Positions 47,201-61,000 of a stretch of DNA of 64,000 bases are shown here, in pieces (the first letter of the stretch is position 1; each line of letters begins with the position of its first letter). The notes under the pieces were generated by a model, which did not search any database, was not told the origin of the DNA, and saw only the letters and a program-made list of their open reading frames with translations. Location: the NCBI RefSeq assembly GCF_024868665.1, contig NC_079914.1:1829604-1893603 (forward strand), in the 5' to 3' direction. A program made the translations under genes and the position numbers. The stretch comes from Triplophysa rosa (taxonomy: Eukaryota > Chordata > Actinopteri > Cypriniformes > Nemacheilidae).

Positions 47201-49954
47201 AATGCAGGACCTGGAAACGATACAAAAACAACAAATATAATGGCACCGTGACCAAGAAAGTAAAGACAATTATAGTGTAAAATACAATTCCATTTTGACG
47301 ACGACTGTCTGAAAGTTTCACGAAATGAACTCAAAAGTAAATTCGAATACAGATATAATTTGATCATAATACAACTAATACTGATAGATATAAAGTTTAA
47401 AGGTACTGTATGTAAATGTTTGTTACTAAGATTATTTAGATGGATATAAAAAAATGCTCACAATACACAGCATTTCATTTTGAATAGTTTATTGAGTGCT
47501 TTGTTGTTTGTAAATCAAACATTTTGGGAACATTTTTATGCAGTATTTAAAAACGATTTACGTCGAATTTTGTTGTATTCATGGTTGGCTGAAAAACGGC
47601 AATCAACAAACAAAACTGACATAGCCTGATTCTTTTATCGCACTGACCGAGGAGCAGCCCGGCTTGCCGGCAGGCCATAACTGCAGCAAACACTGTGGAT
47701 CGGTCGTCAGGCACAGTATTTCTAGTCAAGAAGCCAAAAATAGATGAACCAGCGCCAGTACCAATGCCTAGAACAGAACAACCCAGTTAAACTACTTAAT
47801 CATCATATACATACAATCTTACAGTGACCAGATCCAAACCTTACCTGCAACTAGACGACTACAGAGCAATAACCATTTTGAATATCCCATAAAATACATG
47901 AAATTACCTTAAAAAAAAAAAAGAAACACACGCTGGATTAGACAGCGAAATGAGGCCCACCTACCTCAACAGGAGAAAGACTGTCAAGACAAACTTTAAA
48001 GGGGTCATATGGCGCGAATATGTGTTTTGGAGAGGAGAGGAGAGGAGAGGAGAGGAGAGGAGAGGAGAGGAGAGGAGAGGAGAGGGAAACACAGGTAATA
48101 TATTATGCAGACTATACTGTAAATTTCTATATGGGGTAACAATAATTAATGCAAAATGTTACATTTAAAATAATATTAATAAGTACTAAATTCTAAAGCT
48201 GATGTCAGCGGCACCCCAGTGAGCAAAATGAGTGCAGCCAGTGTGCAAACAGTGGCGAGGAACCCAAAACTCCAGTGGAGAAAAGAAAAAAAAGGAGAAC
48301 CCAGGCCCAGCCAGGGGAACCAGTTCTCCTCTGGCACTACTGCTGCATCTCTACAAGCTCGACAGTGCTTGCACAACTAGGCTAAATACACACACACACA
48401 CACACACAAAAGAAATAAAAGAGGTAGATGATTGATTTAATATTATCTTAATATTCTAACTTTAGGGTGTCATTTTAGTCTACTTACCAACAATCTCGAA
48501 TATGTTTGCAAACAGGATCATTTTTTTGGTGGTGCGTGTGCGATCCGACCAGTGGCCAAACAAAGGACCGACAAGAAGCCCGCTGAAGCTGAATGCTGAT
48601 AGGCTGAGACCGAGGAAGTATGGTGCCGCATTAAGTGTCTGCAGATACCTCCATATTGTGGGCAAAATCACAGCTGTAAACACACATTTATTATTATTTA
48701 GATTTGCTCATAAACACCTGTGTATAAGAAATAGAATCTGGGTATAGAACCAAGTTTAGTTTTCTCAATTTTGTACCATACACCTAGTCTTACCTGAGGG
48801 TACATTAAAAGCATAAATATATTTATTTGAAGAGTTTGGTTCCAAAATGAGATAACAATATAAAAATATTCGAAAATCATGTTTTTTTATTGTGCATGCC
48901 AATTAATATCAATCAAACTGCAGTTGGTTTGTTTTGATTTAAGCCATAATAACTAAAAATACAGCTAACTACCACAATAAAAACATGATAACATAATAAA
49001 AAACATGATTTTTGAAAAATTTTAAGAACAGAGTTTTCTCTTCATTTATTTATTTATATTTGTTAATCTAATCTTATAATAAGTAACATTTCTTACATTG
49101 TTATCACTGATTTAGCCGGCAATGTGGCTATTATGTCAATAGCTAGTTAGATTACCATAAAGAATCTTATGTGACCTACTATTCAGAAATATTTCAAGTA
49201 TGTCTACACAAAGAGTGATTCTAAGAATGCCTGAGAGAAGCTACATTTATTTAGTGAGTCAAACATCTGATTCACAATTGTCTAACTTCTAATAGAATAT
49301 TGTCACTATTCAAACAATTACTATCAGGATGTATGTTTTTATGAAGAATGTAACAGTCTCTTTGTTATGAAGGAGTGAGAAGGAGAAGGAGTTTTCCAAT
49401 AGAAGATTTAATAACTTGTTTTACCTGAAATATAACGTCCATAGACTATTTCACCTGCCAGTCTCTTCAGATCATGCAAACTATTGCTCTAATTCACATA
49501 GCATTTGGCATACAGTACATAAACTTAAATGTCATATTATAGCACATGGCATTTAATAAAAAAAGTTTAGGCCAGTTAAAACAAAAACTTCAGGATTCAA
49601 ACTGTATGGTAATACCATGTTTTGGGCATTGTACCATGCATTACTACATGCTGTCATAGTTTGAGGTATATTTGTTACACTATGGAAATGCAATGCAATT
49701 TTTTAATTGCCTTGAAGAACCATGTAAACTACATGGCATATAAATCATCATTATGTTTGATAACATATAATATACATCCACCATTGTCATTTTTGTTAAG
49801 TTTTGTGTATTTTTTTATTATCTGCAAACAACAAATTGTATTTATTTTTAAAATAAACAAATAAAATATTTTACTTACCATACTCGATGCCGCTCAGTAA
49901 GAAGATAAGTCCTATAGTGAAGAATGTCAGCCTGCGTTTACGACTTAAGTCCAT
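35295..49954 (-). CDS. mfsd8l: MFSD8-like (CLN7-family) major facilitator transporter, complete
   Basis: Eleven coding exons on the minus strand give 480 aa: 49954-49879, 48673-48488, 47907-47845, 47767-47648, 47210-47131, 47059-46768, 44227-44154, 36225-36012, 35937-35815, 35627-35497 and 35378-35295. All phases join and no stop occurs. The N-terminal half opens MDLSRKRRLTFF and runs straight into a membrane segment. GHWSDRTRTTKK (about residues 65-76) is the MFS loop 2-3 motif, and FLTRNTVPDDRS lies about residues 118-129. An acidic, proline-rich cytoplasmic loop lies at about 200-270, followed by the second six-helix half (LETMVTPMTQKFF onward). The family relates to lysosomal MFSD8. The N-terminal dileucine region of human MFSD8 is absent, but a C-terminal YERL sorting-type motif is present. 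Exon 44227-44154 ends at a GC donor (GAG/gcgagt). Zebrafish has two such paralogues (mfsd8l1 and mfsd8l2) and I cannot say which this is. The substrate is unknown to me. Confidence 0.9.
36414..37108. mobile_element. MITE inside the transporter intron
   Basis: The ends GGCCATTTCTCAATATGCG and GGTATTGAGAAACGGCC are inverted with one mismatch over 15 bp. The subterminal TCCTTGT/AAGGACGCAAGT motifs are also inverted. It is about 695 bp and non-coding, and no clear TSD is seen. Confidence 0.65.
37178..37599. mobile_element. Palindromic MITE with TTAA ends
   Basis: Left TTAAAGGGACAGTTCATC and right TGGTGAACTGTTCCTTTAA are inverted. The inner arms (GTTCTTGGCCACCATTGACT and complement) extend the palindrome over most of the 422 bp. 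TTAA lies at 37178-37181 and 37596-37599. Chance open frames on both strands follow from the palindrome. Confidence 0.85.
37925..38990. repeat. Two-tier tandem repeat, block 1
   Basis: The motif GCCACGCCCATAGCAAC occurs at 38005, 38179, 38348, 38487, 38626, 38765 and 38904, giving spacings of 174, 169, 139, 139, 139 and 139 bp. The longer unit carries an extra CTCCCATAGACTCCCATTAT segment. The shorter unit carries ATCTCTGCATCAGAACATCG. A GTCAAGCCAACATA phrase near 37896 precedes the block. Confidence 0.9.
38991..39519. other. Spacer between repeat blocks
   Basis: It begins with TCGATAAAACCTTTCAAACT-type sequence and a second GTCAAGCCAACATA phrase (about 39058). It includes a phrase common in fish repeats (TCTGACTGCTACTCCTCCTA). 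No gene. Confidence 0.6.
39520..40262. repeat. Two-tier tandem repeat, block 2
   Basis: The shared motif occurs at 39601, 39770, 39909, 40048 and 40187, giving spacings of 169, 139, 139 and 139 bp. This is the same order (long unit first, short units after) as block 1, so one block probably arose by duplication of the other. Confidence 0.9.
42023..42588. mobile_element. Non-autonomous hAT nested in the composite
   Basis: The element 42031-42580 (550 bp) starts TAGTGATGGGTCGTTC and ends GAACTTCCCATCACTA, with the exact duplication TCGTAGAC (42023-42030 and 42581-42588). Inverted GATTCGTTCATTTTG motifs lie near both ends. It landed in a short tandem repeat: the CGGAAATCCGTCGTAG phrase occurs just outside each end. 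Confidence 0.92.
43338..43550 (+). mobile_element. 5'-truncated V-SINE variant
   Basis: It starts near the B-box (GGTTCGATTCCCAG) and has the same central domain as the SINE at 25725 (CCTTGAGCAAGGCACCTTAC, CCCCGGGCGCTGCAG). It ends differently, in a TGTACATGTGCAATGACAAT tail, so it belongs to another subfamily. Confidence 0.8.
44614..44889 (+). CDS. THAP zinc-finger exon inside a transposon (partial gene)
   Basis: The ATG at 44614 opens MSKRSCVLCS, and the exon runs 92 codons to a strong donor (CCT/gtaagt) at 44890. It carries a complete THAP-type C2CH pattern: C6, C9, C48 and H51, an invariant-like W29, P20, and AIPILFGP at the position of the AVPTIF box. THAP domains bind DNA and occur both in host transcription factors and in transposases. 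No downstream exon is found before the element's right end at 45657, so this is either an exon orphaned by deletion or a small DNA-binding protein read on to the stop at 45039 (142 codons from this ATG). The frame is intact. Expression is unknown. Confidence 0.7.
45361..45462. repeat. 27-bp tandem array with CCAAT boxes
   Basis: Units begin at 45361, 45388, 45415 and 45442, each with ACCAATCA (an NF-Y-type CCAAT box). The first three contain ACCAATCACAGCAGACTA and the last is diverged. It lies inside the THAP-bearing element. Confidence 0.9.
45787..46380. repeat. Fragments of dispersed elements in the transporter intron
   Basis: 45787-45850 matches, in inverse orientation, 62221-62292 (shared TAACTTC and GGTCTGTGTTTGGCTAGTG phrases). 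Beyond it, GGGTTCACACCAAACG and GTGTCTACACCGGACG look like ends of Harbinger-type repeats. No intact element is seen. Confidence 0.5.
47993..48087. repeat. MITE end plus (GGAGA)n array
   Basis: CTTTAAAGGGGTCATATGGC is an end of the MITE family seen at 60457-60955. It is followed by a perfect GAGGA pentamer array at about 48032-48084. Confidence 0.85.
48391..48408. repeat. (AC)n microsatellite
   Basis: A short ACACAC run within the second intron of the transporter gene. Confidence 0.85.
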
Positions 49955-51587
49955 TTTACACTCTCAACACTGGCTGTATGTGGTATTATTTTATCCTCTC
50001 AACACGATTTATAATGTATCAGCGGGATCTGACCCATGTCTGCGTCCCGCAGCGTGTAATACACAAGACACTGCGACCAATTACAAGACCACGTTCACAA
50101 TCTCGGCATACTATATCCAGCATACTGTCAATCACTGACCCTGCGTGGTGATGTCTCACACACAAAAGCAAAATGTCTCCGCACAGTTCTGCTAAATGTT
50201 GAGTAGATGATTTGTTAGTGTTACCTGCTACACTTCGTGCATTATTTGAACGCGATTATTTTGACAACAGCCGCGTTCGGGATCAAAGACTATAGAGATT
50301 TACAGGGCGCTGCAGTTCTATTATTATGAAGGGGGAAAGTGTAACGCTCAGTACGGTCGGTCGCTCAAGCAACGGAAGTCCCGCCTTTCAGGAAAAGAGA
50401 CCAATCATCAACCTGACCATTCTCTGGGGTCGGGGTTCTGAACAGTTTTTAAACATTTGCGAGCACCACTTGAGCCAGAATGACTGCTGTAGCAATAAGA
50501 GAGGACCAACCAAACATATGCAATTTTTTGTAAATTAGAATAAAAATCATATTCCCTGATAAGCTGCAGTTCGCCTTTTTTGCCAAATAGTTTTGACAAA
50601 TAAATACCTTAACCAAGTTTAGTTTTCTCGATTTTGTACCTTAACTTACACCTCATATGTTGATGGTTTATCTATTCTGAGAGGACATTTAAAGCAAATA
50701 TTGTACAAATGTGCCCTGCCAACATCCCTTTTGTCCACTTCTGTAAGATCTTTATGTCTGGATTTAAATTAGTTAATTTAATCTTATAAGCAACATCTTG
50801 CATTGTTATAGGCTATAACAGTAATGGCGTGGATATTACCTCAATAGCTAGTTAGATCTCGGTACAGTAGATGTCAGGTTATTAGTCGAAAATATGTTGT
50901 TTTATTGTGACCTTAGCGAGCGATTTTAAATATATATGTCTTCTCCCCTTCAGGTAGGACTTTGTCTTGTATAACTGAAAGAGCCGCCCGAGTGCGACTT
51001 TCCTTAAAGATACTTTGTTCAGAATACACCATAGGTAAACCCTTGCTGATAGGTAATCCGTGTCCTCTTGTGTCACTTCCGTTTCCCTTATGAAAATTAA
51101 TAGTAAAAGTGTACTAACCATGTTTTTGGCAGATTGATCATCTTAGTATTACCTAGTTTTCTATGAATACAATGATTAAACTATTGTGGTGAGGTCATAA
51201 ATTTATTGGTTTAGTACAAATAAAACCAAATAATTATGTTTTCTATTAATTTTTTTGTAAGGGTTGCTGCTGCCTGTAGGATTTAACAAAAAAAGTCCTC
51301 TCATTGTTTCAATACATTTCTATTTATTTTCAACCTGATAGCATCTCAATAAAAACACATACCCAAAGTGTGTTCTTGACATGCAAACAGTCAAAAATCC
51401 CTATTAGGCTATGTTGTCAAGATTTTGTCTTCAGAGATTCATTAAAAACAACAAAACCAAACCAATCAGCAAACAGTTAACCGTGATTGGTAGCAACTTC
51501 TCCTTGCATAGAAGTAGGCTTTAAACATTACATACGCATTTGTATTTTCATATTTACATTTGAACCCATGACTGTTACTGCCATATA
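49955..51587. other. Upstream region of the transporter gene
   Basis: No further exon is recognised. The 5' untranslated exon and promoter should lie within a few hundred bases right of 49954; the GC-richer stretch at about 50240-50440 is the likeliest place. I see no diagnostic TATA box or known motif. The remainder to 51587 is ordinary AT-rich sequence. Confidence 0.35.
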
Positions 51588-52635
51588 GGGGCCTCATTTA
51601 TCAACAGTGCGTACGCACAGATGTGCGTAATGAGTGCATGAGAACAGATTCATGCAAAGTGTGGGATTTACCAACTTGTACTTATACGTAGAATTGTGTG
51701 TAAATATAAGCACACCTCTGAGCATGCTTACGCAGAGAATCTAGTGGTAGAATGGTGATACTACAAAAAGAATGTGCCACCGTGTTTCATGAGATCTTTT
51801 TTGTAGTATTAGTAATTTCATAGTTCGAGGTACACATTTGCGTGTGAAACGCTATAAAAGACAAATGGGAAATCATTTGAAATGTTGTTAGTGTCATGGC
51901 TGATCTCGCTTTGCTGGATGATTTGGCAAACCTTCTTTTATTGAAAGCACAATGTAAAGACACATTTAACAGAACAATATATGAAAAATGAATAAAAGAT
52001 AAAAAACATTCAAACTAATTGAAAAAGATTAAAAAGAGGTTTGCACATTAATTATTATTATAAAATTATATGAATAAATTTGTTTAACATCTTATTGCTT
52101 TTCTATTACTACATCGCTTTACCAAATCGTAATAAGATTTAACCAATTACACCAAAAATAACTGCAAATATTGTTTCTTTTCTGAACAGTTTAATTTAGG
52201 CTATAGAAAATAAATCTCCTATAAAGAATTGTAAAATTAACAATAAAACCCAAATTGAGCAAACCATGCATTGCGCAAAGAATGTGTTTTCAAAAGGCTT
52301 GTTCGACTTGATGCATTAAGTTGAACAAGCCAAATGACTGCGGTGATCTGTTTAATGACAGCACAGAATACATTCACGTGATTTATAAAGGGGGGTGTTG
52401 TCACCATATATGGTAAATTGGAGGCGTTTCCGAATGCTAATTACCGTGAACGTGAACGAGCACGGCGCTTGAGAACATGTGAGATTTATCAACAATAATT
52501 ATTCACTGGTGTGCGTAAGACCCGTGTACGCACGTTTGATAAATACGGATGTTTTTGCACTTACACACGTTCTAAATTTCATTCGTACGACAAAATACTG
52601 AACCTTTTCTACGCACTTTTGATAAATGAGGCCCC
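51588..52635. mobile_element. 1.05-kb MITE with 17-bp terminal inverted repeats
   Basis: Perfect ends GGGGCCTCATTTATCAA and TTGATAAATGAGGCCCC. Subterminal GCGTACGCAC / GTACGCACG motifs are also inverted. The interior is AT-rich and non-coding. The target duplication is unclear. Confidence 0.85.
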
Positions 52636-53357
52636 AGGAGAGTAACAGAAGATATTGAGATATTGGTTATAATCAAAGGCATCCAGTTTCGGTTCTGTAA
52701 GAAAAAAATGACGAGGACGAAGATCCCAATGAAGAAGTTTATTGTAGCGTAGCAGTCACACAGCACATGGTGTTCTTTGGGTTCTGCAGAGTCAATGAAC
52801 CTAGAACAGTACTAACAGTGACAATTTATACTGGTCCTACAAACCAGCATTCTTACACATTATGTAAATGAAGTGAAGGAAATGTAAATGAAGGATAACA
52901 ATATAAGTGATCACTTTCTGTTCCCTGGTCATCACTGTCCTTAGGTGTTGCTAAATGGTTCCGTCTTCCCTGTATGTTAATGAAGGTCCTTTAGCTATTT
53001 TAATCATGCTGGTTCTTGAAGTCTCCCCACCACTTCCATGGCAATTGTAATTTACTTAAAGGTGTTAAGCCCATATGGCTGACATTGATTAAATTACCTC
53101 TATGATAGTTGAACCTTTTTGTAGATGAGCTTGATCACTGATTTAGAGTAGAATCTGTTTAGAAGCAGACTATAATATCTTAAAGTCCCCACTTCTGCTT
53201 CTTTGTTTTAAATTTGATTTCGACCTGAGTAGGGCTCTACTTACACATTTTTGCTCCTAACAAACAGAGATACTATTTAGCATGGTCATTACTTTGTAAA
53301 TGTTTATGAGAATAGGATGTACCACAGACAATCTTAGTGTGGCCCTTGTAACCAGGG
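52636..53357. other. Gene-free stretch
   Basis: Nothing recognised beyond ordinary AT-rich intergenic sequence between the transporter gene and polr2h. Confidence 0.4.
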
Positions 53358-53588
53358 CCTGGGGCCGGATTCACAAAACTGTTCTTAAGACAAAATCTAA
53401 GATTGTTCTCAAGTTAAATTATAGGAAGTTCGTAAGAATGTTCCTTCTTCAGAAGTTCTCAATTTTTTTCAGGAATTCAAAACAGAATTTTAAGATTAAA
53501 ATTAGAATTTAAGAAAAAATGCGGCAGTTAAAGAGACATTGAAATGTCTATGTAAAACATAAAAATGTTATGTGAATCCGGCCCCAGG
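53358..53588. mobile_element. 231-bp MITE
   Basis: The ends CCTGGGGCCGGATTCACA and TGTGAATCCGGCCCCAGG are perfect inverted repeats. Inner ATTCTTAAGAC-type sequences are AT-rich. Non-coding. Confidence 0.85.
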
Positions 53589-53623
53589 GGTCTCATGATT
53601 AAAACACTGCATAGATTTCATCC

Positions 53624-54046
53624 TTAAAAGGGATAGTTCACCCAAAAATGAAAATTCTGTCATCATTTACTCACCTTCGATATCTACAGTATATATGTAT
53701 CTTTGTTCTGATGAACACAGAGAAAGATATTTGGAAGAATGTTTGTAACCAAACAGTTCTCCCCCCCCCCCCCCATTGACTACAATAATAGGAAAAAATA
53801 CAATGGTCAAAAGTGCCCCAGAACTGTTTGCTGTCCTAGATTCTTCAAAATGTCATCTTTTGTGTTCAACAGAACCAAAAAATTATAAAGTGATTTTTCC
53901 TATATGGGAGTCAATGGGGGGAGATCTGTTTGGTTATAAGCATTCTTCCAAATATCATCAGAACACAGAAATGTATACACATTTGGAACAACTGGAAGGT
54001 GAGTAAATGATGACAGAATTTTCATTTTGGGTGAACTATCCCTTAA
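53624..54046. mobile_element. Palindromic MITE with TTAA ends
   Basis: Left AAGGGATAGTTCACCCAAAA and right CATTTTGGGTGAACTATCCC, with TTAA at 53624-53627 and 54043-54046. Arms of more than 100 bp are inversely complementary. A poly-C run (about 53761-53774) interrupts the left arm. Same family as 37178-37599. Confidence 0.88.
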
Positions 54047-54541
54047 AACGTGCATACAAAGCCAAGAGTACTGCATGTATAGTGTCCACATGTTTACACC
54101 TTAGTTAATTTTTATAAAATAAATCCTGCATGCATTTTTAACACGTATTTCAATGCTCATTTTGCGTGTAATCAGGCTCCAAGTCATCTGCTTCCAAAAA
54201 CGTATTACTAGTAAAGTGTTAACCCATTATAAAAAGAATATTCACATTTATTGTGAAACAGTTCAAAGCTAAACAATTAAATATATGTAATGTTGCATGT
54301 ATGTGAACTTATTAATGTGCTTAAAAATGTACATTTTGGTAAATTACAAAAAAACAAACACTTTTTTAACACATTTGACCAAATATGTTTTTTTTTTTGC
54401 ATAAGTTATTGAGCAGTTTCCAGATATATTCAGCAAAATCCTTCTCTCATGAAAAGAAAACACACATCGTATAAAAGGCATATTTTTCACTACTCAGAAA
54501 CAAGCATTTCTAAAAGTTCCATAAGATCAACTCAACATCAT

Positions 54542-57299
<2,758 letters not shown>

Positions 57300-57956
57300 A
57301 TGTGCTCTGGAAAATCTCAGAATATGGGAGAACATCTAGCATGTGAAAGTGATATGCTGTCAATGATCAGTGAGGTGGGGTTCTTATTACTGAATATTAT
57401 GATAAATGTAAGATTTTTATGAATGTAGCGGGCGTAATAACAAACAATGAAATTATTTACAGTATCTAAGGTTTGCAGAGTTAGAAGACACTGTAAAAGT
57501 GTTTGAAAAAGAAATTAAAAGCAAGGGGAAACCTGCTCTCAAGACTTCGGGGTCTTCTTGCAGAGACTCCAAAATCATCATTATTCACGTGAGACTGTTT
57601 TTTATTTCATCCATGTTAACCATCATTCTAGTTTTACTAGACAGTTAATAAAAGTTTTAACTTTATTAAGCATCTTTTAATTTATATAATTATATTCAGA
57701 TATTTATTTTTCTGCAGGATGATTTCATCAGCTCATTTAATGATGGAGACCACAAGGTATTCTTTGAGCTGTGGGATAAAAATATTCCTTCAGAAATCCG
57801 GGATTTTGACCAAGTTGTCCAAAAATTGGAATTCTACCTAAAAATTCATTTCACAATATACCCACTGAAGTCCCCCATAGGAAGTCATGTAAGTGTATTT
57901 TATTATCAGAGATGGTTATAAAATTTCAAGTTATAAAACGTAAATATATATATATA

Positions 57957-58007
<51 letters not shown>

Positions 58008-61000
58008 TATATATAATTATTTTGTGTGTGTGTTTCATTAAATCCTTTAGAAATTGGTTTATACAATGAATGCATGCCTCCTGTTTAACCAACAGAGGTC
58101 CTCACAAAACCAAATATTCCAGAAGGCATTTCTAAACCTTTTGTTCAGTTGAACTTTGCATGTGTGGATTCAATGTTATAAGCTTTTGATCAAGATGCAA
58201 TATGCGAAATGTCATATTTTAATGCAGGATAAATCTGAGTTTGACAACAGAATTACACACTTCAAACACTACCTGGAGACTAGAGGGGCAGCATTGAGCC
58301 AGACAACAGAATTCCTGCCGTTTTACGCTTTTCCCTTTGTGCCCAATCCTATGCTACATCCATCATTCCAAGAGCTTTTCCAGGTACCATCGCTGCAAAC
58401 AGTATTTGCGTGTTTGCATGCACTCTCTGAACTTGATACCTGAGAAACTAATACATCTACTAAAATCACCATTAATCTGTAGTTTGTCAGTGCAAAAATA
58501 TCCCACAAATTTGTAGGTAATATTGGGGAATCCATTATTTGTTTGCATAAAAAATGCAGCTTTGAAATTTTGCTTAATGCAATTGTATGAATGTCAGATA
58601 TACAGTCTGATAGTTCCATCATAGTGCAGCAAAATTAAAAAACAGTCTCATATTGTTTTGTAAACCTTACAGACAAGTACATGTTTGATGCAGACAACCG
58701 ATATGTTATTAATGATCAGTCATTGAAATGTAGGACTCCTGGATGGCAGATTTGAGAGCAAAGCTGGAGAAGTTTCTGGCAACAATGCTAAAAGCTTCAA
58801 ACACACCGAGGCTTCTGACATTATATGTATCCTTTTGTCTCAACAACAGAATTTTTTTTTCCTATAATCTTATTAGGATCAACTGTGTTTATCTTTCCCA
58901 CTAAAAGTGCGTAGATTCTTTAAAACTACTGAGATGTGAAATCATCTTGCAGAGTTCAATTTTTTATGAAGTCCAATCAAAATGTTCTTGCAGTTAGCTG
59001 CGCAAAAGTCATCATGGGTTTTATTCCCAGTGAACACACATTCTGATAAAATACACCTTGATTTGGATAAAAGCATCAGCCACATGCATAAATGTAAACA
59101 CACATTCTTGGTTTTACTGTGAATGGTTCATAAATCAACATTATTGTAGACACATTTCAATGTAGAATCTTTAATTGGACCAGATTCTTGTGGTTACTGA
59201 CAGTTTTCCCAGCGTGCTTTGTTTGAGCTAAAGATTGCATTATAATGCATAATCTAAAGTAAACCAACTCATTCATAAGAGTATAAATCCTCACTCTCAG
59301 TGAGTCACCCTCTTCCTGTTTATTTAATTTATTAGATTAGCTTGATGTATTAAAATAGTGAAGCCAAGGCTTGGATGGTAGTTCAGATCACTCTCGAAAA
59401 TAGTAACAAAGGTTCTTGCTTGTACAGGGGTCAAATGACAGGGCTAAAATGAATATTATCATTTGTTTTAGATTTAATGCAATGTACACGATTTAAGGTT
59501 CAAAAACGCTGTATTTTCCACATATCGTGTATACACGATTTAAGGTTCAAAAACGCTGTATTTTCCACATAATATTTATTCCACATAGTATTGTCCACTG
59601 TGCATGTACAGTATGTATCTCCTCTTTGCCCTGCATCTCTGAAACGCGCAGATATTTTACAAAGCTCAATGCTCTGAAAAGCGAGGTGTGCTATGATTGG
59701 CCAGTTAACCAGTGTGTAGTGATTGGTCAAATACTGCAAGCCTGTGATGCAAATGTAACGCCTCTTACCATATTTGGAACATCAGGTTAAAAAAATGCGA
59801 AAAACACGTATTCGCGCCATTTAATGCTAATAGAAAATGTTTCGACATTTCGGCACCCGTGTTTTGAAATTGTTAGACCTGAAACCTGACAGCACCTTCT
59901 TATTGCGTAATGGAATTTATGACATCCGAGTATAGGAATTAAAAAATAATAGTATGTGGTTTCTTCTTTTTCTATTATTGATAAAACTGCTGTCCTAATC
60001 CAGGAAATTTTAAGGATTACTATTCAATTATAATTACAGGCCTTAAAGAATAAGAATGGCTGGTTTTATTGTCATGAAATGTACATGTTCGCCTGTGTTG
60101 TCTGGGTGATGGTTTGTGGATTGTTCTGTTTGATGAGCAAATATGTTCTCTGAACGTTATGTTTGAGGAGCCAACAGCAATGTCTTTGCGCAATGTTGTT
60201 GGAAGGCATGGACGATTATCTGAAATTAAACCACCTAGAAGACAAATGATTTGATGGCATGACTCCTTAACACAGATTAACCAGAGGGACGGTGGAAAAG
60301 GAAACAAAGGTAAACTAGTGGGTGTTTTGTGTTTTTTAAACATTGTCCAAACGTTGTTGTTTCATCTGCCAAGAAACTGGTGGATAGCATTTACCAGCCA
60401 TTAATATTTCAAACCGGCTAAGAAATTGGGTTGCATGAATGTAAACTTTATAAAATATTTAAAGGAGTCATATGACACGGCTAAAACAAATATTATCGAT
60501 TGTTTTAGATGTAATGCAATGTGTATACACGATTTAAGGTTAAAAAACGCTGTATTTTCCACATACCGTGCATGTTTGTGTCTCCTCTTTGCCCTGCCTC
60601 TCTGAAACGTGCGGATGTTTTACAAAGCTTATCGCTCTGAAAAGCGAGGTGTGCTATGATTGGCCAGTTAACCAGTGCATAGTAATTGGTTGAATACTGC
60701 AAGCGTGTGACGGAAATGTAACACTTCTTACCATATTTGGAACATCAGGTTCCAAAGCAATTGTACTGACAGGTACGCCCACCTTACTTGCGTATACATT
60801 TTGGCGGTCTTAGTCAACTCATACCCGAACTGACGTAGATTTGTGGGGTTTTGTGCAAAGTTTTGCAATTTTACGTGTCTATTACATGCATGGGCAACTT
60901 ATAACACACCAAAGACACAGAAAAACACGTGTTTGCGCCGTATGACCCCTTTAAAAACTAAAATGTATATAACCTTCCTAAATATTTCAAATTCTTTCTG

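Noticed and set aside
48176..48376. Hydrophobic 66-codon minus-strand frame that looks like another transporter exon
   Set aside because: The neighbouring exons join perfectly (48488 to 47907) and reproduce the family sequence. In the required phase this segment begins with a stop, so it cannot be an included exon.
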